Source of the DNA: Parietaria judaica
Lineage: Eukaryota > Streptophyta > Magnoliopsida > Rosales > Urticaceae
Assembly: GCA_954871525.1 (NCBI GenBank)
Contig: OX940872.1
Coordinates: 10,997,180 to 11,061,179 of the forward strand
Direction of reading: 5' to 3'
Length of the DNA: 64,000 nucleotides
In this document: one piece after another, positions 1-11,557 of the stretch
How positions within the stretch are numbered: position 1 is the stretch's first letter
Layout of the letters: each line of letters opens with the position of its first letter
Notes under the pieces: generated by a model
What the model was told of the DNA's origin: nothing
The model's input: the letters and a program-made list of their open reading frames with translations, nothing else
Databases searched by the model: none
Translations under genes and position numbers: made by a program

Positions 1-308
1 CAAAACCGGATCAGCCTGAGCCTGAATCGAGGCTTCTTCGGTGGCTCGTCGGGGAAGCAGGGCTTGGGGAGTCCTAAGCTGAGCACCGCGGGTGGAGGGC
101 TGAGCGGAGGAAGCGGCTCTTCCCTCGGTGGGTGTTTGGGTGTGCCAGGCTGCATTTCCCACTGGAAGGGTACGCCCTCAGCGACGCTGCGGCAGTAGTA
201 GATGCGCGAGGAGCAAGCGCCGAGGGAAGGGTCTCTCGATAGAAAGTTCTTGTTCATGATCGGAGATCTTTCCGGCTCCGACACTCTCCGATGCTCGCAA
301 GTCGGCAT
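1..308 (-). CDS. DUF688-like plant protein, N-terminal part (runs off left edge)
   Basis: An open frame of 102 codons starts at the ATG at 308-306 (minus) and stays open to the window edge, so only the N-terminus is present. The protein is Pro-rich. Residues 46-57 read VPFQWEMQPGTP, followed by PLSPPPAVLSLGLPKPC around residues 67-83. This W-E-x-x-P-G-x-P signature with a proline/serine stretch is typical of plant-specific DUF688-like proteins of unknown function; I recognise the pattern from memory and no biochemical role can be assigned. A second in-frame Met at residue 18 is an alternative start. GC content and codon use stand out sharply against the AT-rich DNA beyond 309, which supports real coding sequence. 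The reading frame and motif are seen directly; the family name is recall. Confidence 0.72.
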   Translation of the reverse strand, partial: MPTCEHRRVSEPERSPIMNKNFLSRDPSLGACSSRIYYCRSVAEGVPFQWEMQPGTPKHPPREEPLPPLSPPPAVLSLGLPKPCFPDEPPKKPRFRLRLIRF

Positions 309-2656
309 GATATTGTGATGAGATGAGATAAGATGAGGTGTTTGAGTTTTGATGTTTAGAGATCAGTTGAAAATTCTTGTGTTGGATTTTTTTTTATAGT
401 GAAATGAATGTTTGGGTTTGGGATTTGAAGGGTTGAAACACGTGTTTGTGTGATGATTGATGAGTTTTGAGATTTGGAGAGTTGATATTTGTGTGTTTGT
501 GTGTTGGTTTGGTTGTGTGTGGTATTTTTGTGATAGTGAGATGAGATGTTTCAGTTTTGAGAGTTGAGATTTGAAAGTTGAAGTTGTGTATTTGTATGTT
601 GCTTTGGGAGTATATGGCTTGTGATGGATGGTGACTTGAGATGTATGAGTTTTGAGATTTGAAGAGTTCAAACTTATATATACATGAGATAGATGTATTA
701 TATATATATGTTTGAAGAGTCATAGTCATAACTTATATAATATATATATATATATATATTTATGGGCCGGTCGTGGCTTTGTAGGACTCGGGCTCCTACG
801 CAAAGTGATTTTTTTAACGAAATAAAATATTTAATTAGTATCAATAAATATGACCAAAAGTACTCAAGTAGTTTTTAAATAATTCAAACATGAATCATCT
901 AGCATTTTAAATGTAAAAAAAAAAAAAAAGCAATTTGAGACACTATGTACACGGCTCTCTCGCCTCTAACTAGGGAGAGAGAGAGAGAGAAGTGCCGGTT
1001 GTGTAGGGTTTGTGATGGGAGTTTGGGACGCATGACCATGTTGTAAGATGTTTTGAAAGCCAAGAAATATACAAAAGGAATACAAGGTCTTATTTGTATA
1101 TAGGTTTTTATCGTAGGTCAACTGGCTAATAATATCATCATAAACTAAGTAAAGTAGTGACGACAAAGTCAAAGTGAGATGAAATGCGAGGGATTAGTGT
1201 GTCGTTCTTATTAAGCTTACGTTAAGCAGTTTTGATGTATTAATAAAAATATTATAGCATGTGCAATTACCGAAGCCTTAAGACAAGGATCATGCTTTCT
1301 ATCTACTATCACATATTAGGTAGTAAAAAGCAGTCAAATATTCCCACCTAAGCATATAAAAAGTGGTTTTTAAATACTAGGGTTTTTAAAACTGAACCAT
1401 ATACATTTGAAAACTAAATAATTCGTCGCTGAATCGCTCATGGTTTCCATAGCCAAATTATCAGTGATTTAGAAGAAGATCTATCGAAAAGTATTTAGTG
1501 ACTATTATCAATTGAATGATCAGATATTGAATCTTTGCTATACATAGATTGGAATAACTTAATAACATGATAATCAGATATCGAATCTTTTCGATATATA
1601 AATTGGCAAATTAATAACCAGATGTAGAATTATAATTATGACATATAAATTGGCAAGTTAATAGCCGATGCTAGATCTTTTCAAAGTGTAAAAAAGTTCA
1701 TTTCGAATTTTGTTAAAACGGAAAAATAGATGAATAAATTTACTCGTGTATGTGTTTATGAAGTGATATGCCCTAATCGGGAACGCTTATTATGTCATTC
1801 CTCCCGTGTGCTGAGATTGTGTCGTCATCCAATCACCGAAAAAGGCCTAGTAGTCTGACAAAGTGATTTTTGATCTACACACATAAGAGTTCCCGCAGTG
1901 ACGTGGTGAACGAGATAGAGGCTCAAGATTTGTGTAGCTGTGATCCCGAGCTGGAAAATTGCCCAAGACGCGCGCATACGGAGGAGATTCGGCCAAAAAA
2001 TTATCAGTCGGCAAAAGTACCAAAAGTTTGATAATGTATTGAAACCGAATGATATTAATTTTCATGTATAATCTAGATTAATCGTTCGAAGATATCCTGA
2101 AATTTTCACTTGAGATTAAGAATAACCTCCGAAAAAAAATCAACATTTTCTCGATACTAGTTCAAATAATTGTGTATAACATGTAATATTCACCGAAGTC
2201 ACAAAAATTCACATGCTGGCAAATGTGGCCATGATTGATTGCAAAATTGCAGGCTTTCCCACATGCAAGCCACAATATGAAGTGTTTTAATAGTGAAGGA
2301 ATTCATTGCATATATTACATGTTACACAGCTTGTGCATTATAGAGTTGACTTTGACTATTTGAGGTAATGTTCTTCTCAAGCTTATGTTATTAATTAATG
2401 TAATAATAATGCAAAAGTAGATAACCAAATTATTGAAACAAAGAGCTCTTAAGGAGAAAGAATATTTTCCACAATTATTATTATACGCACTTTTCTTCAT
2501 GCATATTTTAAAATGGATATTATTAATAATAATATCCCTTCATGACCGACCCCCATGAAACAGTTATAATTGAACGGCACGAATGTCGTATGTTAAAATA
2601 AGACGAGTGACTATAATTAATTTTCTTTTGTTTTTCCAGCAATTACTTAAAAATAT
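309..2656. other. AT-rich upstream/intergenic DNA with degenerate CA/TG repeats
   Basis: No gene recognised. From about 330 to 670 a degenerate repeat built on 'gagttttgagatttgaagagtt' words is present, read as CAAATCTCAAAACTC on the minus strand. It lies directly upstream of the DUF688-like start and could be 5' UTR or promoter of that gene. Open frames in this stretch (363-671, 394-729) are low-complexity Ser/Thr/His/Lys strings and are not treated as genes. A TA-rich run lies at 735-760. The rest is ordinary AT-rich sequence. Confidence 0.5.
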
Positions 2657-2966
2657 TAGGGCTGGCAATACTAGGTCAGAAATTAAAATATGTCTATAAA
2701 TAAGTTTGGATCGACCTTAAATGAAACAGGGTCTCATCGTGTCAAATACGATCAATACAATTAAATGCTGCATGAACACGATAGGAACATGACGAAATAA
2801 TGAGGTAAAAGACTAGACACGATCAATACAATTATTGAACGAGACAGGTCTGTGACTTATATTTAGACACGATTAATAAATAAAGCGAGTTAATCAGTAA
2901 AAAATAAGCCAAAAAGGGTCAGAATATTGCACCAACACCAAATGAAAAACGCCTTGCCACCCCTTA
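2657..2966. mobile_element. Degenerate hAT-type MITE
   Basis: The left end reads TAGGGCTGGCAA and the right end TTGCCACCCCTTA, which are imperfect terminal inverted repeats of the common plant hAT miniature element type (TAGGGGTGGCAA). The ~310 bp between them has no open frame. An exact 8-bp target duplication is not visible, so the ends have decayed or the borders are a few bases off. The assignment rests on the terminal inverted repeat pattern only. Confidence 0.45.
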
Positions 2967-3160
2967 AACATGCACTAACTAACTACTTCTTGATAGACCG
3001 TATAAATAAATAAATAGAATCTGAATTCAGATTCCATATTATTATATTATTCATTTTTTTATTATTATATGAGTTTAATAACATTTATTTCATGTAAAAA
3101 AAGGGAATTCAATGCATCCTCTGATTGCAGTCACAGCAGTTTAAGCCAAGGTACACTTTA

Positions 3161-3227
<67 letters not shown>

Positions 3228-4010
3228 TACAGTTTTGATATGCAGACTAGTTTTGATATGTAGACTGAGAAAATTATGCTGGGTTGCTAGCCCTAATTTG
3301 ACTATATATATATATATATATAAGAGGTATTGACACTTATAATTGCCTTCTTATTAGGATTCATGTGTATAAGTATTAAGTAGTCCTTCTAAAAAAATAA
3401 AATAAAAAAGTGTATCTAAGTTGTTGCAGAAATACTTGCGCCCAAAATTATAATTCCGTGACCAATTAACCAGCACAAAACAGTAAAAAAAAAAAAAAAT
3501 CAAATCCATTTTTCTTTTCTTTATTTCATGCATGGAGTCCATAGAATCGTTGGAGTGAGTGAGTAATAACTCTGTAAATAATAATAAAAGTAAATAAATA
3601 ATTGGGATCAAGCTTCGTCCGCTTACAACAAACCGACCGCGACTTCAATTTGCGAATATCACGTATGCAACAGGTATAAGTATAACGATGGAGTTTTGTA
3701 AGACTTGTAAAAACCGATACCAATGAGTAAATCCCAAACTAATGTCAATACCGCAAAAAGATGGGTATGCTAACGAAATTTTCATAAAAAATAAATATCC
3801 GTACGTTTTTAAATTAATATCATGGATTTTAAAAAATTATAATAAACTTCCCAAAATGAGATTTCAGAGATGTTTGAGAGATTATGTAAGGAATGATATA
3901 AAAAATATATATTAAAAAACATATGAAATTTTCTTAGTCAAAGATCAAATTTATGGGTCACTTTTTTTTTTTTTTAAAAGAAAAATGGTACTTGTTGACG
4001 CCGAAAAATG
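2967..4010. other. Intergenic AT-rich DNA
   Basis: No gene is recognised. The stretch contains a long (AT)n microsatellite at about 3164-3224, shorter TA runs near 3302-3320 and several poly-A/T tracts. Open frames at 3354-3723 are low-complexity and have no recognisable similarity. Confidence 0.5.
3164..3224. repeat. (AT)n microsatellite
   Basis: About 60 bp of uninterrupted AT dinucleotides, the longest perfect dinucleotide run in the window. Confidence 0.95.
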
Positions 4011-4813
4011 GATCAAACACTATAGCGGTTCATAATTGGATATTGGGACGGGCCCATTGCCGTTTGTTGACTTTCCTAGACTAGAGGTTTGATTCAGTGT
4101 TCTTGTAGAGTCTGACGGATTGGACCCTCCGCTAACCGTCGTCCCAGAACCGGGTCATCCATACCAGTTACCGCCAATCCTTAGAATGGACTAGGCTCGA
4201 GTTACAAGTTGGCGACCGCAGAAAACTAGAACCCCCGTAAAGCAGATTGACGCTTAAGTCTGGAGTAGTCGATGACTGGGAGAGGTAGGGGTGATGGCAT
4301 ATGATGCTTTACCCCTTCACATATAGAGAGACTCCTTATGTAACCACTTGTAGTCAAGTGGGATCAGGTCATCACATAATTCGAGATATGCGTTAGAGGG
4401 CGTGCACCTGGGCTTTTCTAGGCGAGCCGGAGGCCGGTGACGGAGACGGGAGTCGGACGGCGCTCGGACATTCCTCTAGGGAGTCGGCACTTCCGCTCTA
4501 GCTAGCTCCTCCGCTCCGACGTTAGTCGAATATTTATAAGAAGAAGAGAAAATAATGATTTTATAACTATAGAGAGCGTTAAAATCGGACGTCGTTTGAA
4601 TGAAATGAAACTCTTATTTGTAGGATGGTCCGCGGGCTTATGTGCAATTAGAAATAACTTTAGGAGGTACGTGGAAATAAAATATATTTATTTTTTGACC
4701 CCTGGCCGCCGTGGTGGGGTACCACGACGCCTTTGACGCGCGCGAACACGCTTTTTGGAGACCTCATACGCGGTCACACACGTTAGGGGGCGCCTAGGAT
4801 GCGCCCTAGAGTG
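4011..4813. other. GC-richer decayed repeat, possibly LTR-derived
   Basis: From about 4012 the sequence begins TGTTGACGCCGAAAAATGG and becomes GC-richer than its surroundings, continuing to ~4600. It has no open frame. The TGTTGACG start resembles LTR starts of Ty3/gypsy elements, but I found neither a matching partner LTR nor a target duplication. Sequence of similar composition resumes after the MITE at 4822-5145, so the MITE may be inserted in the same older repeat. The LTR identity is inference. Confidence 0.3.
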
Positions 4814-4821
4814 CATGCATG
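4814..4821. repeat. 8-bp target-site duplication CATGCATG (left)
   Basis: Exact match to the 8 bp directly right of the MITE at 5146-5153. Eight-bp duplications are the hallmark of hAT insertion. Confidence 0.9.
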
Positions 4822-5145
4822 CAGAGCCGGCCCGATAGGTGGGCGAGTTGGGCGACCGCCCAAGGCCCCCAATATTTAAAGGCCCCGAATATTATATAAT
4901 TTAGAAGAATGTTTATAGATGAAAGAGGCCTCCTTGTTTGTATTGTAAGTGATGCAACTTGAAAAATCAAGAACAATTACATACTTACTAGAAAAATCAA
5001 GAAAAAAAAAATATTTCGTGGAGCAACAATAAATATTTGTATTTAAGCATAGTACGTTGTGTCAAGTGTATCATTATTAAGAAATTAAAAAAACCATCGT
5101 TTTAACTTTTCGCCCAAGGCCCCCGAAAATATTGGGCCGGCTCTG
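4822..5145. mobile_element. hAT-type MITE with CAGAGCCGGCCC ends
   Basis: A 324-bp element with perfect 12-bp terminal inverted repeats CAGAGCCGGCCC / GGGCCGGCTCTG, flanked by exact 8-bp direct repeats CATGCATG (4814-4821 and 5146-5153). Subterminal sequence is also inverted: a 'cgcccaaggccccc' block occurs near both ends. There is no coding capacity. Terminal repeat type and duplication length together place it in the hAT superfamily as a non-autonomous element. The target CATGCATG is itself palindromic. Confidence 0.9.
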
Positions 5146-5153
5146 CATGCATG
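5146..5153. repeat. 8-bp target-site duplication CATGCATG (right)
   Basis: Pairs with 4814-4821 around the hAT MITE. Confidence 0.9.
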
Positions 5154-5882
5154 CGTCACAGCGCGCGCGCACACGCGCGTGGGGGCATGTCACGGTGCGT
5201 CCTGAGCCCATTTTACAGCACATGACGCGTCCCGGGGCCATTTTTTCGACTCTAGATGGCACCTTTATTTATTTTGAATATTTTTTTTAAAAATATTTTT
5301 AGGCCTCTCTTATGATAAAAGCGGGCTTCCAGACGGAGTTTTGCGTTGAAAATTAATTAAATAATTTCATGTGGGGGTTTAAAAAACTTTTGTTGAGATA
5401 GAATAATAATAAAAAATAATAACAGAATTTATGTGATGAATACGACATCTATACTCTATAGTGTGAACGGTGGGTTGTCGTGTTATAAGTTGACCATTTT
5501 TTTATTCTTTCTTGCTTTGCCCACATGTTTTTTACCATACGTGTTGAGGAGGAGGTGTTCTATGACTATAATAATTGTATACTTAATGACTTTTCCATTA
5601 CTCGCTAATTAATAAGTTAACTTAATAAATAATTGTGGCAAAAAGACTTAAATAGATCAGCATAATTCAAAGCTTTCGCATTAATTTAATATAGAAAATC
5701 ATAATTTTTTATTTTTTATTTTTGATTGTTCATCTCGCATGACTATTAATATTGAGTTTTTATTTTTTTATATTAACATTTTTATCATATATTTGTGATT
5801 TCTCATGTTCTTTAATTTGATATATACTTTGGACAAAACAAATTAAAAACATAAAATTTATTACTTTTGACTTTTGAGTGTT
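5154..5882. other. Intergenic DNA, no gene seen
   Basis: The first ~110 bp is GC-rich (alternating CG/CA around 5160-5180) and appears to continue the old repeat left of the MITE. The remainder is AT-rich without recognisable features. Confidence 0.45.
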
Positions 5883-6059
5883 TGTTCAACACAGAAGTAA
5901 TACAGAGGAAATGAGATTTTCTCTCTCTTGTAGTTCAATGAATCTGTACATCATAGGCTATTCCCTATATATACAAATATGTACAGCTGTAGAGAATAAG
6001 TCGGTTACAACAGATTAGTAACTAATTACAATTAACCCATGCTAACTAATTCTCTAACA
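5883..6059 (-). repeat. Short Ty1/copia LTR (177 bp), 3' LTR of the fragment at 6062-6543
   Basis: Read on the minus strand it begins TGTTAGAGAATTAGTTAG and ends GTGTTGAACA, the TG...CA ends of an LTR. It has a TATA-type promoter word (TATATATAGGG) about two thirds along. It lies immediately downstream of the RNase H stop codon of the copia fragment, the expected position for a 3' LTR. A partner 5' LTR is not in the window, so the element is truncated. Confidence 0.75.
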
Positions 6060-6061
6060 GA

Positions 6062-6543
6062 TTATGACTTGGCACTCTCTGATTCGTCGAATGTGAGCTG
6101 TGACGTGGCTTGTTCCTTATCATCCCCCGTCAAACGAAAGGGCGACTTGGCGAGCTTCAGTTTGTCCCGGAGTTTGAGAAAGCGACTGATCGGAAGGCCT
6201 TTGGTGAGGACATCGGCTGTTTGCTCATGTGTAGGGACGTAGCGAATGTCAACGGATTTAGCAAGAACCTTGTCCCGAACGAAGTGGACATCGATCTCGA
6301 TGTGCTTTGTCCGGGCATGAGCGACGGGGTTGGACGCTAGGGCAGATGCACCAAGATTGTCACACCATATGATAGGGGTTCGGGTGAGTGGAATGTCTAG
6401 TTCACCGAGCAAAGATTGAATCCATGTAACTTCGGCTGTCGTGTGTGCAAGTGCTCTGTATTCAGCCTCCGTGCTTGACCGGGCAATCACGGCCTGCTTC
6501 TTGGAGCGCCAGGAGACAAGGTTGCCACCAAGAAAGATGCTCT
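6062..6543 (-). pseudogene. Truncated Ty1/copia pol: RNase H C-terminal fragment
   Basis: The minus-strand frame ending at 6062 encodes the C-terminal RNase H region of a copia polyprotein. It begins near GGNLVSWRSKKQ and contains SSTEAEYRALA (catalytic Glu), IIWCDN (catalytic Asp), a R-TKHIEIDVHFVRD block and HEQTADVLTKGL. All are standard markers of the copia RNase H C-terminus. Gag, protease, integrase and reverse transcriptase are absent: homology stops at about 6543, where the sequence becomes AT-rich. The frame itself is intact and ends with a normal stop just before the LTR. No purine-rich primer tract is evident between stop and LTR. This is a 5'-truncated dead element. Confidence 0.9.
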
Positions 6544-6559
6544 GTATTGAAAGTTTCAA

Positions 6560-7444
6560 CTTTCAACATATATCGAGTTATTTCAAATACTCTAGATACT
6601 TTAATCGCAATTATGCCTTAATATAAAATGATCTTATTACGCGCTTTTTAAGTCGCTATTGAATGTTTAAATGGAAAACTAAACATTAAATCATAATTAG
6701 GCAATCGTGTTTTACGTTTATACGATTACTGTTACGTACAAAAGAGAACTGGTATATAAATACATGGACTAATTAACAATAGTCTCTAAATCTTATTTCT
6801 TAAGGAATTTTAATAAATTTTTGAAGCTGAAATAAATTCGATTAGTGTTCATGATTAGGACTTATATAAAGCTAGTTGATTTTTTTAGCAAATTTATAGG
6901 ACAGTTTGTACAAAATAAATAACACCAAAAACATTTACCATTCTAAAGGTAACAATTCGTGTTTAATGTCGTGTTCGTGCCAGACTTTAAACGTTTTTTC
7001 TTTTACTTATTTTATGTAGATTTAGACCGCTCTCTTTTACTAACCATGTTTCACATGTCTATCCATTTAACCTAACTAAGAGAGTCGTGTATTTTGAAAT
7101 GATAAATTAATTCAATTTACACTCATTTAACTTTATTTATTTAATTATATTATCTAAAATTTTAAAATTTACTTACAATTTTCTAGATTCATCCATTTAA
7201 TGATGTATATAATAAAATAAAATAAAAACATAAATTTCACATATAATAAGTATTAAAACACTTAATAACATATATAAAATGTAACTTCTTGTTCCTTAAT
7301 ACTATCTAATTGGGTCTCATCCATTTAATTGTGCTCGATATGGTTGGACTCAATCCATTTATGGTAGACCAAATCTCATTTAAACCGTGAAGTAATACTT
7401 GCTTGTTTCGCGTTCGGTCTCAAATTGTCACCCTAATTCTAAAT
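6560..7444. other. Intergenic AT-rich DNA
   Basis: No gene, RNA or transposon end recognised; low-complexity AT-rich sequence throughout. Confidence 0.5.
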
Positions 7445-8024
7445 ACAGTAGAACATCTATAAATTAATATTGTTGGGACCGGGAAAAAATATTATCTTTT
7501 TCGGATTATTTATAAACATATAAATTAATAATTTATTAATTAATACATTAATGAAGAAAAAATTATTAATCATCTATAACTATATAAACATCTTTACTAA
7601 CAAAAATATATTTCAATTTATTAGCTTGAGAATATTAAAGTATTAATATTAAGAATATTATGATTTAAAAAGATTTTATTGGAGTACCAATGTCAAAAAT
7701 ATTAAAGAGCCCAATGACATTAGAATACCAATGTCATAAATATTTAAGATATTCTCAATAATTTTTTTACTTCAACATGAGATTACGACACCAGACCTCC
7801 TTAATGCTCTTCGGAAGCTTAGAGATGAAGTTCAAGAAGACATCAATTTCACGAAGAAAAAAAAATTTACTATAGAATCATAATTTCAAGAAGACGACAT
7901 GATTAGTGATGTAATGTTATCTTTTTATTTAATGTGATTTCATAGTTATTTATATTATATTTTATTTTATAGTGATTTTATAATTATATATGTCATTTTT
8001 ATATTGAATTATTAATTTATATAT
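7445..8024. mobile_element. Pogo/Emigrant-like element, left end only
   Basis: The sequence from about 7445 reads CAGTAGAACATCTATAAATT, close to the Emigrant-type terminal inverted repeat known from plants (CAGTAAAACCTCTATAAATT, recalled), preceded by TA. Internal ATTAATTTATA words typical of these elements continue up to 8024, where the LTR array inserts. Similar words ('ttgggacc', 'aaaatattatc') resume at 13025-13080. The array therefore probably sits inside this element. A right terminal inverted repeat was not found. Confidence 0.45.
8020..8024. repeat. 5-bp target duplication TATAT (left of triple-LTR array)
   Basis: Matches TATAT at 13020-13024 directly right of the array. Because the flank is AT-rich, a chance match is possible, but the position is exact at both LTR borders. 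Confidence 0.7.
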
Positions 8025-8076
8025 TGTTAAGGTCGGATTTCGTCATATCCCTCCTCAACACTACTTATGTCGTTTT

Positions 8077-10845
8077 TGTTGGAAATGGGGGTATCAGTCC
8101 CGACTTCATTACCACGACAATAGCCTCCGAGGCGTCCCAGTAACATTTTAAAAATTATTTTGAAGCAGAAAACTTGTTACCGTACCGACGATACGGATAT
8201 CGGGTAATCACCATTTCCTTAAGACCCGATAAATAATTCGAATTTAATATTTCATAATCATTATTAATAATCTAGTTGAATAGGAAATAAATAGAAAGCA
8301 GTAAATGGTTGCATGTATTGACCCAATGCATAAGGCCGTACCTCTAAGACGATTCCGGCTGCGCGTTTTGAACTTGGGCAGGGCTACGCCGGTGCTGAGG
8401 GAAACTCCCGTGATCTTCCGGGAAATTCTCCTGGACTCCTCATACCGAAGCGTGAGCTTCGCCGGCAGGACTCCGTCGCAAAATTTAAGTGACGGTTATT
8501 TTAAAGCTACCGGAGAAAAATATCTCCTAAGCCGAACCAGAAGAGAGATCAGAGGCAGAAAGCTCGCAGACCCTAAAGATAGAGCGAGAGCTCGAGTTTT
8601 TGCTCTGGGAAAGGTGTGAAAAATGTGTAGAATGAGCCTCCTATTTATAGGCTCAAGCTATAACCGATTTGGAGATTTTCCCTCCCATTTTTTGAATTCC
8701 TTTAATTAAATTTAATTAATTATTTCAATCCAATAGTCCAGATTCAATCTCATCTAAATCCAATGGATATAATTAATAAGGGATTTAATTAAATAATAAA
8801 ACATGATAAGATCAAAATATTTAATCTTATCATCATATTAATTAAATTCAAATTATATATATATATATATATACACACATTAATTCGAATTTGTTTAATG
8901 ATATCTAGATCCAATGGTTAAAAATAAATCTTAAACCAATCCAATGGATCAAATCAATTAGGGATAAAATCAAATGCCCTAGGGTTTTACCAAACCCTAA
9001 TTCGAATTCTTATCCTTATATTAATTCGAATTATATATTGTATATATATAATATTAATTAATTTCTAATCCGACGTTAAAGATTAAATCTCAAAACTGAT
9101 CCAACGGACATAATCAATTAAGCAAATTCGAAATACCTAAGCTTGGTCATCAAGCTTTCAATTTCGAATTACAATTAGGGTTTAAATCAATTATCTCAAT
9201 CCAACGGTTGATATCAAATCATAACCGATCCAATGGATTAAATTAATTTTAGGGTTTTGCTAAAATACCAAAACATTAGGTGCTTATGCCGCAAATATGG
9301 AATATCCTATTCTCATTATTTGAATTAGCTAGGGTTTCTATTTACCCAAACCCTAATTCAAATTTACACACATAAATATATAAATATATTCTTTTATTTA
9401 TTAATATAAATCTTTTAATTATTAATTAATTATTAATTAGATATTAATAATTAAATCCAAATAATTAAATTATATCAATAAATCTTGATCTCACTGTCAC
9501 ACATTAAATTTCATGGTGCCACACCATCATTTAAATTCGTGACATGTGATTTAATTTCATAGTTTATCGAACTGAGTCATAAACTTAAATCCATAAATCA
9601 CAAACCGTAAGTCTGAATGACTTGGTTCAAAAAGGAAAGTTTCTTAGAATTTAATTTAAAATAACATGGTGCTGATAGAAAATCTAAATTCTACCTTTCT
9701 TTTATATCAGTTAATTCCGTGTACCAAAATATGGTACTTTTGCCACGCTGACGATAAAACTATCTGACGTCTGACAGAGACTTGTCAGTTTTATAAGTCG
9801 AGCCAAATGATTAAAAATTATCCAGAATGTATTTTAATCACGTACGTATCATCCGTTACGGAGCTATCCTGGGGACCATGGACCCGTATCACTTAAGCTC
9901 CAACAAACTGCTAGTTGTTCGTCCAACCTCGAAGTGATTCCACTATAGACCCGAGGCTGCACTCTTTAGTGATGCGGTATACATTATTCCCTTATAACAT
10001 CAAGGTGTCCATTGATACAATCAAATTTGGGTTATTGATCTTTCACTTGATGACTCACACATGAGTAGTCGGTTTTTACCGTAATGCCCCTCATTGCATT
10101 TTCCTCCTTGACTCAGTCAGTAATATTATGAGCAACCCACTTATGGTTTCGATTAATAAGTTGCGCACGAGTACCTCTCACTTCTCACCACTGACAACCA
10201 AGGGAATCATCACGACTCTGAAGAGAGCTGTGTGATGCCCATGTCTATGATCAAGCTATCCTTACTACTGACTATCATGTTCCCAAAATAATAGTGTTAG
10301 GAACAGCGGTAATATCTTGTGCTCTTTAACGGTTAAATCATAGAACAATCAAGCTAGTAGCTTAGACTCAAGATCACTCAGGACTTAGAACTAATATCCA
10401 TTTGATCATGTATTTGTGACTCAACTTCAAGTTATCAGTGACGGGCTTATATGATAACTTCTTGAGTTTAAGTCAGGTCCAGTCCAGTATGAAGCACTTC
10501 ATACTTAATGCACTTCTAGTGAGTGTGACACACATATAATCCATAATTGGATTGTCACTTAGTCACATTAATGACCTTACACGATTAATGGGCTCCCACC
10601 CATTCAATCAGGTCACAGACGTTTTAAGTTCATTTATTATGATTATTAATTCTTCCTCACATTGACCCTGTTATGATAATAATAACATAATTGCATCATT
10701 TATGAACTAAGGAAATAAACATTCTATTTTACTCTACCAGAAACTATAATAAGATTAACATAATAAGTATCATCTTTATTCAACGACTTGTCATAATCTT
10801 TTACAAATGGATAAATATCTTATTTAAGGACACATATGTCCAACA
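8077..10845 (-). mobile_element. Large solo LTR (2.77 kb), copy 1
   Basis: A 2769-bp sequence with ends TGTTGGAAAT...TATGTCCAACA (TG...CA), flanked by the exact 5-bp duplication GTTTT (8072-8076 and 10846-10850). This is diagnostic for LTR-retrotransposon integration followed by LTR-LTR recombination. No internal domain is present. The orientation follows the TATA box CTATAAATAG on the minus strand at 8650-8641, which leaves a long U3 and ~0.57 kb of R/U5. A second, inverted copy lies at 59380-62311 with the same ends. Open frames inside (for example 8305-8619) are not conserved genes. The superfamily is not determinable from the LTR alone. Confidence 0.9.
8641..8650 (-). promoter_or_regulatory. 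TATA box of solo LTR copy 1
   Basis: CTATAAATAG on the minus strand. The corresponding site in copy 2 (61762-61771, plus strand) is identical, and both precede a similar leader. Confidence 0.65.
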
Positions 10846-10850
10846 GTTTT
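10846..10850. repeat. 5-bp target duplication GTTTT of the nested solo LTR
   Basis: Pairs with GTTTT at 8072-8076. Array copies 2 and 3 show the uninterrupted site (tatgtcgttttatccc), confirming the insertion point. Confidence 0.93.
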
Positions 10851-11532
10851 ATCCCAAAACGACGTGGAAATGAGGCAAGGAAATTTGTTGACCATCGGTC
10901 AACGAAGGAGCACGCCCGAGGAAGTGTTAACCCGCGATGAGGTCGGACAATTTGAGAACGAGAAATTCCTCGAGAAACTTCCTCGCATAAGAACTCCATC
11001 GCATAAAAGCTCATCGAAGGAAAGCCCGTCGCAAAGCCCCAGCGAATTAAATGAAGGAATAAGTCAGAATCGCGAGAATAAAGAAGAATCGGTTAATCAG
11101 TGAGGGAAATCGCGGGATTGACAACGTATTCAAGGAAGGTCAACAACAAATCAAGCAAGAATTAAGAGTGGAAACCCTAGCTAGATTGGAGGAACAAGAA
11201 GGGAAACGAATTCGAGAAACCTTAAGGCTATAAATATGCATGTAAACCTCATTAGACAGGATCCAGAAATTATCCAATGAGTAATCTTAGAGAGAAAGAG
11301 CAAGTTCTTGTGCTATCAGTTTCTAAAGTCTATAATAATTCGAGAGCTTGAGATCATAAAAGAGTCATAAGAGTCATTGTATTCGTGTCCTTCAATTTTC
11401 CAAGCTATTCAACGGAAGAAACCAAGCCCCTTCGAAAATATAATAAATCGGGGATATTCATTGTTCATATTATCTTATTGTTCATTGATTATTCTTGTGA
11501 GTGAAAGAGGGTGGTGAAAATCGCCCTCAACA

Positions 11533-11557
11533 GTTTGGCGCTCACCGGGGGACTAAC
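11533..11557 (+). other. 25-bp PBS/PPT junction between array LTR 1 and 2
   Basis: The whole internal domain between two LTRs is 25 bp. It begins with a primer-binding-site-like GTTTGGCGCTCACC, directly after the LTR CA end, and finishes with the polypurine-tract-like GGGGGACTAAC, directly before the next LTR TG start. Both words occur at the expected ends of the related full element at 18466-24405. Confidence 0.85.

Larger units (their letters stand above)
8025..11532 (+). repeat. Array LTR copy 1 (734 bp plus a nested insertion)
   Basis: Starts TGTTAAGGTCGG and ends GCCCTCAACA (TG...CA). It is split after 8076 by a solo LTR (8077-10845) and its GTTTT duplication; removing these leaves about 734 bp. 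It contains a palindrome GTTGACCATCGGTCAAC (one central mismatch), a TATA box TATAAATA at 11229-11236 and the U5 end GGTGGTGAAAATCGCCC. It is nearly collinear with copies 2 and 3. A 79-codon frame (10864-11103) lies in U3 but is probably not a gene. Confidence 0.88.

Noticed and set aside
363..729. Two overlapping 100-111-codon minus-strand frames
   Set aside because: Low-complexity Thr/His/Lys/Asn composition translated from a degenerate TG-rich repeat; no family resemblance and probable promoter/leader of the DUF688-like gene.
8305..8619. 104-codon plus-strand frame in the solo LTR
   Set aside because: The corresponding region of the second copy (61.9-62.1 kb) does not keep the frame at full length; it is leader/U5 sequence of an LTR.
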